The notes beneath the pieces are model-generated. The model was not told where the DNA came from. It did not search any database and worked only from the letters and a program-made list of their open reading frames with translations. Source: Lysobacter antibioticus (GTDB taxonomy: Bacteria; Pseudomonadota; Gammaproteobacteria; Xanthomonadales; Xanthomonadaceae). Taken from it: DNA of 64,000 nucleotides. Where the stretch lies: assembly GCF_000731095.1 (NCBI RefSeq), contig NZ_JMTZ01000013.1:1-64000 (forward strand), given 5' to 3'. The first letter of the stretch is position 1, and every line of letters begins with the position of its first letter. Below are positions 55,967 to 64,000 of this stretch, one piece after another. The translations under genes were made by a program, and so were the position numbers.

Positions 55967-56614
55967 TCAGGCGGCGGCTTTGTTGCGTGCCCGTGCGCGC
56001 TGGTTCGAGGCATGCGGGTTGTCGAGGTAGGGCACCGCGCCGGTGTGCAGCGCATCGATCCATTCGTCGGTGCTCAGCACCGCGGCGAAGCGGCTTTGGA
56101 ACACCACGCTGAACACGCGGTGGATCTCCTCGGCGCTGGCATGGCCGGCGCTGTTCTCGTACGACAGCGAACCGCTGGCGTCGTGCAGGAACTCCACGTT
56201 CAAGTTCAGATGCGCGGCCTCGAACACCGTGGACGCGTCGCAGTTGTGGGTCATGTAGCCGATCACGCTGAGGGTGTCGATGCCGTTGCGCTCGATCCAC
56301 TGTTTGAAGTCGGTGCCGGTGAACACGCTCGGAAAGTTCTTCTCGATGTAGTGATCGCGCGGGCGGCTGGCGACGACGTCGTTGAGTTCCCAGCCCGGGG
56401 TGCCCTTGTCGAACACCGGCGAGCCGGCCGGCGCGGTGTTCTGCACCACCACTACCGGCACCCCGGCGGCGCGCGCGGCGTCCATGGCGCGGCCGATGTT
56501 GGGCAGGGTCTTGGCGACCGGCGGGTATTCGATCGGCAGGCCGTCGGCGAAATAGTCGTTCTGGACATCGATCACGACCAGGGCGCGTTTGCGGCTGTTG
56601 GACGAAGCGTTCAT
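55967..56614 (-). CDS. Isochorismatase-family cysteine hydrolase
   Basis: A 215-residue protein of the isochorismatase-like hydrolase superfamily. The catalytic Asp is in LVVIDVQNDYFADG, the Lys in HYIEKNFPSVFTGTDF, and the Cys in VIGYMTHNCDASTVFEA. The nicotinamidase metal-site residues are not obvious. Substrate unknown; the range includes amide and ether hydrolysis. A basic Arg/Ala C-terminal tail (NQRARARNKAAA) is unusual. The gene is divergent from an FtrA-type regulator that probably controls it. Confidence 0.87.
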   Translation of the reverse strand: MNASSNSRKRALVVIDVQNDYFADGLPIEYPPVAKTLPNIGRAMDAARAAGVPVVVVQNTAPAGSPVFDKGTPGWELNDVVASRPRDHYIEKNFPSVFTGTDFKQWIERNGIDTLSVIGYMTHNCDASTVFEAAHLNLNVEFLHDASGSLSYENSAGHASAEEIHRVFSVVFQSRFAAVLSTDEWIDALHTGAVPYLDNPHASNQRARARNKAAA

Positions 56615-56732
56615 GAGTGGTCTCCGGGGAAGGGGTGGCTGCGAAGTGGGCTCATTGTTCGTCTTTGCCGATCCGGCCGATACTGGCCCGAATGACAATA
56701 TTCGATAGAATCGGGCCATGTAGAATCAGGCC
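56615..56732. promoter_or_regulatory. Divergent regulatory region with palindrome and direct repeat
   Basis: TGGCCCGA (56684-56691) is repeated inverted as TCGGGCCA (56711-56718), 19 bp apart. TAGAATCGGGCCATG (56706-56720) is repeated directly as TAGAATCAGGCCATG (56721-56735), the second copy ending in the start codon of the regulator gene. These are candidate operator half-sites for autoregulation. Confidence 0.6.
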
Positions 56733-57707
56733 ATGAACGAATCCGCCGCTTCCCGCCGCCTGGCCGTGGTCGCCTTCGACCGCATCAGCCCCTTCCACCT
56801 GTCGGTGCCCTGCCTGGTGTTCGACAACCGCGAAGGCGACCGCGACCTCGACCTGCCGCAGTTCGACCTGCGCGTCTGCGCCGCCGAGCCCGGCCGCCTG
56901 CGCACCCGCGCCGGTTTCAGCATCGAGACGCGCCACGGCCTGCAGGCGCTGCGCAGCGCCGACACCATCATCGTGCCGTCCTGGCGCGACGCCGACGAGC
57001 GCCCGCCGGAACCTCTGCTCAAGGCCCTGCGCGGCGCCCACGCGCGCGGCGCGCGCATCGTCGGCCTGTGCCTGGGCGCCTACGTGTTGGCCGAAGCCGG
57101 CCTGCTCGACGGTCGCCGCGCGACCACGCACTGGCATTGGAGCGAGCACTTCGCCGCGCGCTATCCGCAGGTCGCTCTGCAACGCGATGTGCTCTATGTC
57201 GACGACGAACGCATCACCACCTCGGCCGGCACCGCCGCGGCGCTGGATTGCTGCCTGCACTTGCTGCGCGGCATGCACGGCGCCGAGATCGCCAACCGCG
57301 TCGCCCGCCGCCTGGTGGTCGCGCCGCACCGCCAGGGCGGGCAGGCCCAGTACATCGAACAACCCTTGCCGGCCTCCGCTCAGGACGACCGGCTGGCCGC
57401 GGTGCTGGCCTGGGCGCTGGCCCACCTGGACCGGCCGCACAGCCTGGACGCCCTGGCCGAACGCGCGCTGATGAGCCGGCGCACCTTCACCCGCCGCTTC
57501 CGCGACAGCACCGGCACCACGGTCGGCCAATGGCTGACCGGCCAACGCCTGGCGCGCGCGCAACGCCTGCTGGAAACCAGCGATGCCAGCCTGGACACGA
57601 TCGCCGCCGAGACCGGCTTCGGCACCCCGGCCTCGCTGCGCCAACACTTCGCCGCCCAGCTCGGCACCTCGCCCTCGGCCTACCGACGCGGTTTCCGCGG
57701 CGCCTGA
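56733..57707 (+). CDS. GlxA/FtrA family AraC-type transcriptional regulator
   Basis: A 324-residue regulator with an N-terminal DJ-1/PfpI-like domain (about 8-185; VGLCLGAYVLAEAGLLDGRRATTHW) and a C-terminal AraC HTH domain (about 220-322; ALMSRRTFTRRFRDSTGTTVGQWL and TIAAETGFGTPASLRQHF). Proteins of this type often regulate adjacent metabolic genes. The likely target is the divergent isochorismatase-type gene, and autoregulation is suggested by repeats overlapping its start. Confidence 0.92.
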   Translation: MNESAASRRLAVVAFDRISPFHLSVPCLVFDNREGDRDLDLPQFDLRVCAAEPGRLRTRAGFSIETRHGLQALRSADTIIVPSWRDADERPPEPLLKALRGAHARGARIVGLCLGAYVLAEAGLLDGRRATTHWHWSEHFAARYPQVALQRDVLYVDDERITTSAGTAAALDCCLHLLRGMHGAEIANRVARRLVVAPHRQGGQAQYIEQPLPASAQDDRLAAVLAWALAHLDRPHSLDALAERALMSRRTFTRRFRDSTGTTVGQWLTGQRLARAQRLLETSDASLDTIAAETGFGTPASLRQHFAAQLGTSPSAYRRGFRGA

Positions 57708-57780
57708 AAGTACCGCCGACGCAACGCTCCGGCGTGCGGACCGCGACAACCGGCCCGCTCGGCGCGGGCCCCGCAACCGC

Positions 57781-57786
57781 TACAAT
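57781..57786 (+). promoter_or_regulatory. Candidate -10 box of the WGR gene
   Basis: TACAAT ends 6 nt before the GTG start, so a leaderless transcript is possible. Confidence 0.4.
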
Positions 57787-57792
57787 CGCCGG

Positions 57793-58047
57793 GTGCGCCT
57801 CCTTCTCCAACAACGGCCGGAAGGCCGCGAAGCCCCCCGCTTCGTACAGCTGATGCTGCAGCCCGACTTGCTCGGCGGCTGGACGCTGGTGCGCGAAACC
57901 GGCCAGATCGGCGGCCGCAGCACGGTCCGGCGCGAGCAGTTCATGGACCACGACAGCGCCCTGGCGGCGCTGGAACAGGCCCGCGACCAACAGCTCAAGC
58001 GCGGCTTCCACCTGATGTTCTCGCAGGGCGCCGAAGCGCCGCGATGA
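57793..58047 (+). CDS. WGR domain-containing protein
   Basis: An 84-residue protein consisting almost entirely of a WGR domain: FVQLMLQPDLLGGWTLVRETGQIGGRSTVRREQFMDHDSA. The WGR tryptophan/Gly/Arg signature is kept as GGW ... GGR. The domain occurs in nucleic-acid-related proteins such as PARP and MolR, and may bind DNA or RNA. GTG at 57793 gives the natural length. Stand-alone function unknown. Confidence 0.8.
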   Translation: MRLLLQQRPEGREAPRFVQLMLQPDLLGGWTLVRETGQIGGRSTVRREQFMDHDSALAALEQARDQQLKRGFHLMFSQGAEAPR

Positions 58048-58311
58048 GGCTTTCCGTGGTTCGGTCCGATCGGGCGGGAACAGCAAATCCCCCCTGCCCC
58101 CCTTTTACCAAGGGGGGAACGGCGTGTGGTTGCGACGAGATCAAACTCCCTCCCTTGATCTCTTCCCCCTTTGCAAAAGGGGGATTGAGGGGGATTTGCT
58201 CCAGGCAGCCGCGGCCGTCCCTCCACGCCCCTAATCTCCCGCGCAGCCCCGCCGGCTCGCCGCATTCCATCTTTCCCTCCCATTGACGGCGTACTTCGCC
58301 ACGGTTCTCTC
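58048..58311. other. Gap before hemE with dispersed repeat
   Basis: It contains copy 4 of the AGCAAATCCCCC element. The hemE promoter must lie in the last 110 bp but is not recognised. Confidence 0.5.
58082..58201. repeat. Dispersed AGCAAATCCCCC element, copy 4
   Basis: AGCAAATCCCCCCTGCCCCC at the left end is mirrored by GGGGGATTGAGGGGGATTTG at the right end. Inner palindromic halves (CCCCTTTTACCAAGGGGGG and CCCCCTTTGCAAAAGGGGG) flank about 40 bp. Confidence 0.78.
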
Positions 58312-59388
58312 ATGTCCAATCCCTCTCCCGTCAACGACCGCTTCCTGCGCGCATTGCGTCGCCAACCCGTCGACCGCACGCCGGTCTGGCTGATGCGCCA
58401 GGCCGGCCGCTATCTGCCGGAATACCGCGCCACCCGCGCCCAGGCCGGCAGTTTCCTCAACCTGGCCAAGAACCCGGAGCTGGCCTGCGAGGTCACCCTG
58501 CAGCCGCTGCGCCGGTTTCCGCTCGATGCGGCGATCCTGTTCTCCGACATCCTGACCGTGCCCGATGCGATGGGCCTGGGCCTGTATTTCGCCGACGGCG
58601 AAGGCCCGAAGTTCGAGCGCCCGATCCGCTCCACCGCCGACATCGACCGCCTTGCCGTGCCCGACATGGGCAAGGAACTGCGCTACGTGATGGATGCGGT
58701 CGGAACGATCCGCCGCGAATTGAACGGCTCGGTGCCGCTGATCGGTTTCTCCGGCAGCCCGTGGACGCTGGCCTGCTACATGGTCGAAGGCGGCGGCAGC
58801 GACAACTACTCGAAGGTGAAGTCGCTCGCCCTCAACGATCCGGCGGCGATGCACCGTCTGCTGAGCGTGGTCACCGACGCGGTGATCGAGTACCTCAAGG
58901 CCCAGCACGCCAGCGGTGCGCAGGCGCTGCAAGTGTTCGACACCTGGGGCGGCGTGTTGTCGCCGTCGATGTACCGCGAGTTCTCGTTGCGCTATCTGCA
59001 ACGCATCGCCGCCGAACTGCCGCGCGGCGAAGGCGACGAACGCGCGCCGCTGATCCTGTTCGGCAAGGGCAACGATCCGTATATCGAAGACCTCGCCGCC
59101 AGCGGCGCGGAGGCGGTGGGTGTGGACTGGACCATCGGCCTGGGCGACACCGCGCGCCGCATCGGCGGCCAGGTCGCGATCCAGGGCAACCTGGATCCGG
59201 TCACCTTGTACGCCACGCCGGAAACGATCCGCGGCGAAGTCGGCCGCGCGCTCGACGATTACCGCGACGGCAACGGCGGCTCGCGCGAGGGCCACGTCTT
59301 CAATCTCGGCCACGGCATGTCGCCGGACATGCAGCCCGAGCACGTCGCGGCGATGGTAGCGGCGGTGCACGAGCTCAGCGCGCGCTGA
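58312..59388 (+). CDS. hemE: Uroporphyrinogen decarboxylase HemE
   Basis: A 358-residue enzyme that decarboxylates uroporphyrinogen III to coproporphyrinogen III in haem synthesis. Motifs: [16 protein letters not shown] (substrate-binding Arg residues), the catalytic Asp in [35 protein letters not shown] and [11 protein letters not shown]. The length matches the family. It starts a new transcript after the repeat. Confidence 0.97.
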   Translation: MSNPSPVNDRFLRALRRQPVDRTPVWLMRQAGRYLPEYRATRAQAGSFLNLAKNPELACEVTLQPLRRFPLDAAILFSDILTVPDAMGLGLYFADGEGPKFERPIRSTADIDRLAVPDMGKELRYVMDAVGTIRRELNGSVPLIGFSGSPWTLACYMVEGGGSDNYSKVKSLALNDPAAMHRLLSVVTDAVIEYLKAQHASGAQALQVFDTWGGVLSPSMYREFSLRYLQRIAAELPRGEGDERAPLILFGKGNDPYIEDLAASGAEAVGVDWTIGLGDTARRIGGQVAIQGNLDPVTLYATPETIRGEVGRALDDYRDGNGGSREGHVFNLGHGMSPDMQPEHVAAMVAAVHELSAR

Positions 59389-59438
59389 GGCTCGTTCGAT
59401 CGGTGAGGGTTCGCGCCGACCTGGTGCCCTCACCCCAC

Positions 59439-59464
59439 CCCCTCTCCCGTGAACGGGAGAGGGG
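59439..59464 (+). repeat. Palindrome after hemE
   Basis: CCCCTCTCCCGT pairs with ACGGGAGAGGGG around a 2-nt centre. There is no T run. Similar sequences are common repeats in xanthomonad genomes. It separates hemE from the convergent sensor kinase. Confidence 0.7.
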
Positions 59465-59489
59465 CTAAGCGCAGTCGTCCAGGCTGAAC

Positions 59490-62400
59490 TCAGCCGCCCG
59501 TCTTGCGCGACAGCACCGCGTCCATGGCTTCGCGCAGCAGGGTGCCGGTCACCGGCTTGCGCAGGAAACGATCGAAGCCGGCCGCAGTGGCCTGCGGTTC
59601 GGCGTCGGCATCGGCGCGTGCGGTCACCGCGATCAAGGGCTGCGCGAAACCCTGCGAGCGCAGCTGGCGGGCCAGGTCGAGGCCGTTGATGCCGGGCAGG
59701 TCGAGATCGAGCAAGGCCAGATCGAAATGCCCGGTCGCCACTTCCGTCAACGCCGCCAGACCGTTGCCGACATGGGCAACGCGATGCCCCTGCGCGCGCA
59801 ACAGGCCGGCGATGACTTCGGCGACGGTCGCATCGTCTTCGACGAGCAACAGCGACAGCGGCGCGGCGTAGGCGATCGACGCGGATTCGTCGTGCCTGCG
59901 CAACGGCGGCGTGACGTTCTGCAACGGCAGGTCGAAGACGAAACGCGCGCCCTGCCCCGGTTCGCTGTAGACGGTGATGTGGCCATCCATCGCCGCCGCC
60001 AGTTCCTGGCAGATCGCCAGCCCCAGGCCGCTGCCGCCGTAGCGCGCCGCGGTGCGGGCGCCGTCGCCTTGTTCGAAGCGGCGGAACAAGCGGTTCTTCT
60101 GTTCTTCGTTGAGGCCGGGGCCGGTGTCGGCGATCTCGAAGCGCACGCCCTGCGGCTGCAACGCTTCCACGCGCAGACTGACCTTGCCTTCGTCGGTGAA
60201 CTTGATCGCGTTGCCGAGCAGGTTGAGCAGGATCTGACAGACCCGGCTGACGTCGCCGCGCAAACCCGCCGGCGCGCCCGATGAGATGTCGATCTCGAAC
60301 GCGAGGCGGCGTTGGCGCGCCAGCGGCGCCATCAGATTGCTGGCTTCCTCGACCAGCGCACGCAGGTCGAAGGCTTCGTCGGCGAGTTCGAGCTTGCCCG
60401 ATTCGATCCGCGCCAGGTCCAACGCGTCGTTGACCAGGCGCAGCAAGTGCTCGCCGGCGCGGCGCACCGCTAGGGTGTAGCTGCGCTGGCGGTCGTCGAG
60501 CGGGGTGTCGAGCAGGAGTTCGCTCATGCCGAGCACGCCGGTCATCGGCGTGCGCACTTCATGGCCGAGGGTGGCGAGGAAGCGAGTCTTGGCGAGCGAA
60601 GCCTGCTTGGCGACTTCGCGTTCGTGTTCGGCGCGTTGCCAGGCCAGGCGGCGGCGCGCACGCCGCCGGTAGGCGAACCAGAGCAGGCCGAGCAGCGACA
60701 GCACCAGGGCGATGAAGCCGGTGATCGCCCAGGGGCTCCACCACCACGGCGAATCGACATGGAAAGCGATGACCTGCACCGGCGTCCACACGTTGTCGGC
60801 ACTCTTGGCCTTCACTTCCAGGCGGTAGTCGCCGGGCGCGAGTTGCGAGAAGCTGCGTTCGCCGCTGGCGCCTACATCGACCCAACCGGGATCGTAGTTG
60901 CTGAGCCGGAACCGGTAACGGTTGGTTTGTGCATTGTTGAACGACAACAGCCGCGCCACGATGCGCAGGTCGCGATCGCCGTCGGCGATCGTAATGGGCG
61001 CTATGCCGTCGGCGATCGTAATGGGCGCGATGCCGTCGGCGGTCGTAATCGGATGGATGCCGTCGACCGTCGCTACGGGAGGAACGCCATCGGACCAAAT
61101 CCCTTCGAACGCGATCGGTGCGCGCTCGACAGCAGCGACCGCGGCCGCCGCATTCGCCACCGGAAACGCGATGCGCTCGTTGCGCCGCCGCACTTCGATG
61201 GTCTCGATGATCAGCGGCGGTGCGCGGTCGATCGGCCGCACCACCGCCGGATCGAACAGGATCAGGCCTTCCGGGCTGCCGACCAGGATGCGGCCGTCGC
61301 TCGGACGCGCCCGCGGCCGTTCCAGAAATTCCTGGCTCGGCAAACCGTCCTTGACCCCGTACACGCGTACCGAACGCTGTTGCGGGTCGACCCGCACCAG
61401 GCCGCGCGTGGTGGTCATCCAGACCAAGCCGGCGCTATCGACGATCAGGCCGCGCGCTTCGGTCAACGGCAGACCGGCGCGAGCGCCAAGACTCGACTCG
61501 CGTTGCAGGCGCACGCCGTCCCAGCGATAGGCCTCCAGCGTGCCGAAACCGGCCGCCCACACCCGCGTGCGCCCTTCGAAGGCGAAGGCATGCACCGGCT
61601 GCCTCGGCGAACCCGACACCGCTTCGAAGCGGCGCGCGGCGGCGTCCCAGCGCCACAATCCCTGCGAACTGGAAACCCACAAAGCGCCATCGGGGCCGTT
61701 ACCGCTTTGTTCGAGGACCGCGTCCTTCGGCAGCCCGCGCTCGCCGAAGGCGAACGACTCGCGCACGCGGCCGTCGAGATCGCGCGCCTGCAGATCGCCG
61801 TCGCTGCCGAGCAGCCAGATCAGACCTTGGCTTTCGACCAACTCGGCGGTGGTGCCGCCGATCGTCGGATCGCGGACGCTGTCCAGGCTCCAGTTGCGGT
61901 ACGCGCCGGTGGCCGGATCGATGCGCGCCAGGCCGCCGTAATAAGTCACCCAGACCTGGCCGGCGCGATCCTGCAGCACCCGGTCCAGGCCGAGGTTGCC
62001 GCTGAACCCCTTGGCGACATGCACGACGTGCCCTGTTTCCGGATCGAGGCGGTCGAGCACGCCGCCGCTGCCGACCAGCCACATGTCGCCGCCCTGCGCC
62101 GGGGCGATGCCGCGCACGCTGGCGTTGCCGAGGGTCGCGGGGTCGTCGATGCGCCGCGTCAGCACCGAGAACTGGCGCCAGTTCGGCGGCAGATACCACA
62201 GGCCGTGGCCGTTGCTGGCGAACCACAGGCCGCCCTCGCGATCCTCGTAGGCGCCCGACCAGTTCGGCCGCACCAAGCCCTGGCTGGTGCTGCTGAACAA
62301 GGGCACGACCGCGACCCCTTCGGCGTTGCCGATGCCCAGGCCTTCGGGCAGATCGAACCAGTACTGGCCGCTGCGATCGCGGCGCAGCACGTCGATGATG

Positions 62401-63203
62401 GTCTTGCCGGGGGCGAAACGCGCCCACGGTTGCGCTTCGTAACGGCCGTTCGGACGGCGCACGCCGACGCCGTGCGGCGTGCCGAACCAGGCGGTGCCGT
62501 CACTCTCGAAGGTGATGGTGTTGACGATGACCGAGGTCAGCGCCTTGTCGGGTACGCGCTCGAAATCGCGCCCGGTCCAACGCGCCGCGCCGGCCAGCGT
62601 ACTCACCCACAGCGTGCCGTCGGGGGCGACGCTGAGATTGGCGATGCCGTCGCTGGGCAGGCTGCGCGGATCGCCTTCGCGGGCCACGTAACGGGTGATG
62701 CCGCCGTCGGCCGCCATCCGGTGCAGGCCGCCGTGGGCAGTGCCGAACCACAGCGCGCCGTCGGGCGTGGAGGCGATCGACCAGATGTTGTTGTCGCCCA
62801 GCGCCGGCGTATTGGCGCGGTCGTAGTAGCGGAACTGCTTGCGGTCGGCGTCGAGCATGGCCAGGCCGGACTGGCTGGTGCCGATCCAGACCCGGTTGCG
62901 CGCATCGACGTGCACCGCCCACAGGAAGTTGTCGCGCAGGCCTTGTTCGCGCCGCCAGACCCGGTAGCCGCTGCCGTCGTAACGGGCGAGGCCTTCGCTG
63001 GTGGCCAGCCACAGATAGCCTTGGCGATCTTCGGCGATACGGTTGACGGTGTTGGACGGCAGGCCGTCGGCCACCGTGAGCTGGCGCGGACGCGGCGTCT
63101 CGGGCAGGCCGGCCATGGCGGTCGAGATCAGGCCGGGCAACAACGCCACGCAGGACAGCGCCGCCACGGTCAGCGCGAACAGCCATCGAATAGTGCGCCG
63201 CAT
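59490..63203 (-). CDS. Hybrid sensor histidine kinase with two-component-regulator propeller
   Basis: A 1237-residue membrane sensor. A signal peptide (LFALTVAALSCVALLPGLIS) precedes a periplasmic beta-propeller of Reg_prop repeats (about 38-700; RIAEDRQGYLWLATSEGLARYDG) and a Y_Y_Y-type domain (about 790-855). One membrane helix, a HisKA domain with phospho-His in FLATLGHEVRTPMTGV, and a HATPase_c (DTGPGLNEEQKNRLF, GSGLGLAI) follow. A receiver domain with the phospho-Asp in LALLDLDLPG and Lys in FLRKPV ends it. No HTH output domain is present, unlike typical Bacteroidetes HTCS. GGGAG precedes ATG 63203. Ligand unknown. Confidence 0.93.
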   Translation of the reverse strand: MRRTIRWLFALTVAALSCVALLPGLISTAMAGLPETPRPRQLTVADGLPSNTVNRIAEDRQGYLWLATSEGLARYDGSGYRVWRREQGLRDNFLWAVHVDARNRVWIGTSQSGLAMLDADRKQFRYYDRANTPALGDNNIWSIASTPDGALWFGTAHGGLHRMAADGGITRYVAREGDPRSLPSDGIANLSVAPDGTLWVSTLAGAARWTGRDFERVPDKALTSVIVNTITFESDGTAWFGTPHGVGVRRPNGRYEAQPWARFAPGKTIIDVLRRDRSGQYWFDLPEGLGIGNAEGVAVVPLFSSTSQGLVRPNWSGAYEDREGGLWFASNGHGLWYLPPNWRQFSVLTRRIDDPATLGNASVRGIAPAQGGDMWLVGSGGVLDRLDPETGHVVHVAKGFSGNLGLDRVLQDRAGQVWVTYYGGLARIDPATGAYRNWSLDSVRDPTIGGTTAELVESQGLIWLLGSDGDLQARDLDGRVRESFAFGERGLPKDAVLEQSGNGPDGALWVSSSQGLWRWDAAARRFEAVSGSPRQPVHAFAFEGRTRVWAAGFGTLEAYRWDGVRLQRESSLGARAGLPLTEARGLIVDSAGLVWMTTTRGLVRVDPQQRSVRVYGVKDGLPSQEFLERPRARPSDGRILVGSPEGLILFDPAVVRPIDRAPPLIIETIEVRRRNERIAFPVANAAAAVAAVERAPIAFEGIWSDGVPPVATVDGIHPITTADGIAPITIADGIAPITIADGDRDLRIVARLLSFNNAQTNRYRFRLSNYDPGWVDVGASGERSFSQLAPGDYRLEVKAKSADNVWTPVQVIAFHVDSPWWWSPWAITGFIALVLSLLGLLWFAYRRRARRRLAWQRAEHEREVAKQASLAKTRFLATLGHEVRTPMTGVLGMSELLLDTPLDDRQRSYTLAVRRAGEHLLRLVNDALDLARIESGKLELADEAFDLRALVEEASNLMAPLARQRRLAFEIDISSGAPAGLRGDVSRVCQILLNLLGNAIKFTDEGKVSLRVEALQPQGVRFEIADTGPGLNEEQKNRLFRRFEQGDGARTAARYGGSGLGLAICQELAAAMDGHITVYSEPGQGARFVFDLPLQNVTPPLRRHDESASIAYAAPLSLLLVEDDATVAEVIAGLLRAQGHRVAHVGNGLAALTEVATGHFDLALLDLDLPGINGLDLARQLRSQGFAQPLIAVTARADADAEPQATAAGFDRFLRKPVTGTLLREAMDAVLSRKTGG
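60978..61085. repeat. 27-bp in-frame minisatellite in the sensor kinase gene
   Basis: Four 27-bp units start at 60978, 61005, 61032 and 61059. The first two differ by one base. They encode four 9-residue repeats (IAPITIADG, IAPITIADG, IHPITTADG, VPPVATVDG) located between the propeller and the Y_Y_Y-type domain. Confidence 0.9.
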
Positions 63204-63315
63204 CCGAACTCCCTCGCCACAACGCGCGGCGATCCGGGATCGTCGCAATGTGTGTGTTCTCGCGCAAGCGCGGCCGCAGTCAACTCCGTCGCCCATCCGC
63301 CCGCGGCCGCGGCGT

Positions 63316-64000
63316 TTACTCGGGCGGCGCGTGCCCCATCGCCGCGGCGACCGCCTCGGCCAGCATCGCGCCGGTCACCGGTTTGCGCAGGAAGCGGTCG
63401 ATGCCGGCCTCGCGCGTCTGCGGCTCGGCATCCGGATCGGTGCGTGCGGTCACCGCGATCAGCGGCCGCTCGAAACCCTGCGTGCGCAACTGCCGCGCCA
63501 GGTCCAGGCCGTTGAGCCCGGGCAGGTCGAGATCGAGCAAGGCCAGATCGAAATGCCCCGTCGCCACTTCGGCCAGGGCGGCCAGCCCGTTGGCGACATG
63601 GGTCACGCGATGGCCTTGCGCGCGCAGCAGGCCGGCGATGACTTCGGCCACGGTGGCGTCGTCTTCGACGAGCAGGATCGCGCGCGGTTGCGAACGGCGC
63701 GTCACCGTCGGCTCGGCCTCCGAATCGGTGCTCGGCGGCGGCGGCGCCACCGGCAGCAGCGGCACGTCGAAGATGAAGCGCGCGCCCTGTCCGGGTTCGC
63801 TCTGCACCGCGATATGCCCTTCCATCGCCGCGGCCAGCTCCTGGCAGATCGCCAGGCCCAGGCCGCTGCCGCCGTAACGCGCGGCGGTGCGCGCGCCTTC
63901 GGCCTGTTCGAAGCGGCGGAACAGCCGCGTCTTCTGTTCTTCGTTCAAGCCCGGGCCGGTGTCGACGACTTCGAAACGCACGCCCTGCGGCGCCAGCGCG
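63316..64000 (-). CDS. Second hybrid sensor kinase, C-terminal part only
   Basis: Only the last about 228 residues are in the window; the gene continues beyond position 64000. The part seen is the end of HATPase_c (DTGPGLNEEQKTRLFRRFEQ, GSGLGLAICQEL) and a complete receiver domain (ILLVEDDATVAEVIAGLLRA, LALLDLDLPGLNGLDL, FLRKPVTG). It is closely similar to the same region of the kinase at 59490, so the two are tandem paralogues. The linker between the domains is less similar (PLLPVAPPPPSTD). Confidence 0.9.
   Translation of the reverse strand, partial: ALAPQGVRFEVVDTGPGLNEEQKTRLFRRFEQAEGARTAARYGGSGLGLAICQELAAAMEGHIAVQSEPGQGARFIFDVPLLPVAPPPPSTDSEAEPTVTRRSQPRAILLVEDDATVAEVIAGLLRAQGHRVTHVANGLAALAEVATGHFDLALLDLDLPGLNGLDLARQLRTQGFERPLIAVTARTDPDAEPQTREAGIDRFLRKPVTGAMLAEAVAAAMGHAPPE

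Noticed and set aside
60561-63515. Long plus-strand frame opposite the sensor kinase
   Set aside because: Antisense of a gene with clear propeller and kinase motifs.

Overview
The window looks like a chromosomal segment of a high-GC gammaproteobacterium of the Xanthomonadaceae, most probably Lysobacter or a close relative. The basis is gene order and family content: hda / AI-2E permease / DUF2066 next to purM; ibaG-murA divergent from kdsD-kdsC-lptCAB-rpoN-hpf-ptsN; an HPr kinase (hprK) in a PTS-Ntr cluster; pilT-pilU beside yggS-proC; and several intergenic repeat families of the kind found in xanthomonads. The genus is inferred, not proven. Almost all of it is core chromosome. I see no phage, plasmid, insertion-sequence transposase, CRISPR array, tRNA or rRNA gene.

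Layout. 1-3.3 kb: minus-strand operon hda, AI-2E permease, DUF2066 lipidless secreted protein, closed by a terminator. 3.7-13.8 kb: purM and purN, separated by about 6.8 kb of accessory genes (membrane proteins, two of them tandem paralogues; DUF4259; a secreted protein; a TPR/PAS membrane regulator), then two tandem DUF3108 genes. 14.3-31.5 kb: murA and ibaG (minus), then a long plus-strand run for LPS precursor synthesis and transport (kdsD, kdsC, lptC, lptA, lptB), sigma-54 (rpoN), hpf, and a regulatory PTS (ptsN, hprK, rapZ, EIIA-Man, HPr, EI) ending in mgtE. An EF-hand gene and a Pro-rich lipoprotein gene sit inside the PTS cluster. 31.7-34.0 kb: minus-strand algH-ruvX-pyrB and a PhnA-domain protein. 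34.2-36.8 kb: tag with a histone-like tail and a DUF4153 membrane protein. 36.9-41.9 kb: a secreted 1610-residue RHS/YD-repeat protein whose AT-richer 3' end carries a Cys/Gly-rich tip, overlapped by a small two-helix membrane protein gene, a candidate effector/immunity pair. 42.1-46.8 kb: pilU, pilT, then yggS-proC-DUF4426. 47-49 kb: secreted lipase with its foldase. 49.2-54.1 kb: cobalamin-type binding protein, GNAT, divergent pdxH / glycerate kinase, dodecin, aroK-aroB. 54.4-58.0 kb: two unknown divergent genes, an isochorismatase-type hydrolase divergent from an FtrA-type regulator, and a WGR protein. 58.3-64.0 kb: hemE and two paralogous hybrid sensor kinases, the second cut by the window edge.

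The most interesting observations are: (1) a recurrent arrangement in which a -10-like hexamer ends 6-7 nt before the start codon, pointing to leaderless mRNAs at several genes, including a divergent pair whose start codons are only 17 bp apart; (2) the RHS tip with its overlapping membrane-protein gene; (3) a palindromic element filling the kdsD-kdsC gap and leaving the frame open; (4) several kinds of tandem and dispersed repeats, including a 14-bp VNTR running through the mgtE stop codon and an in-frame 27-bp minisatellite in a sensor kinase. All functional calls come from reading the translated sequence; no database search was run.
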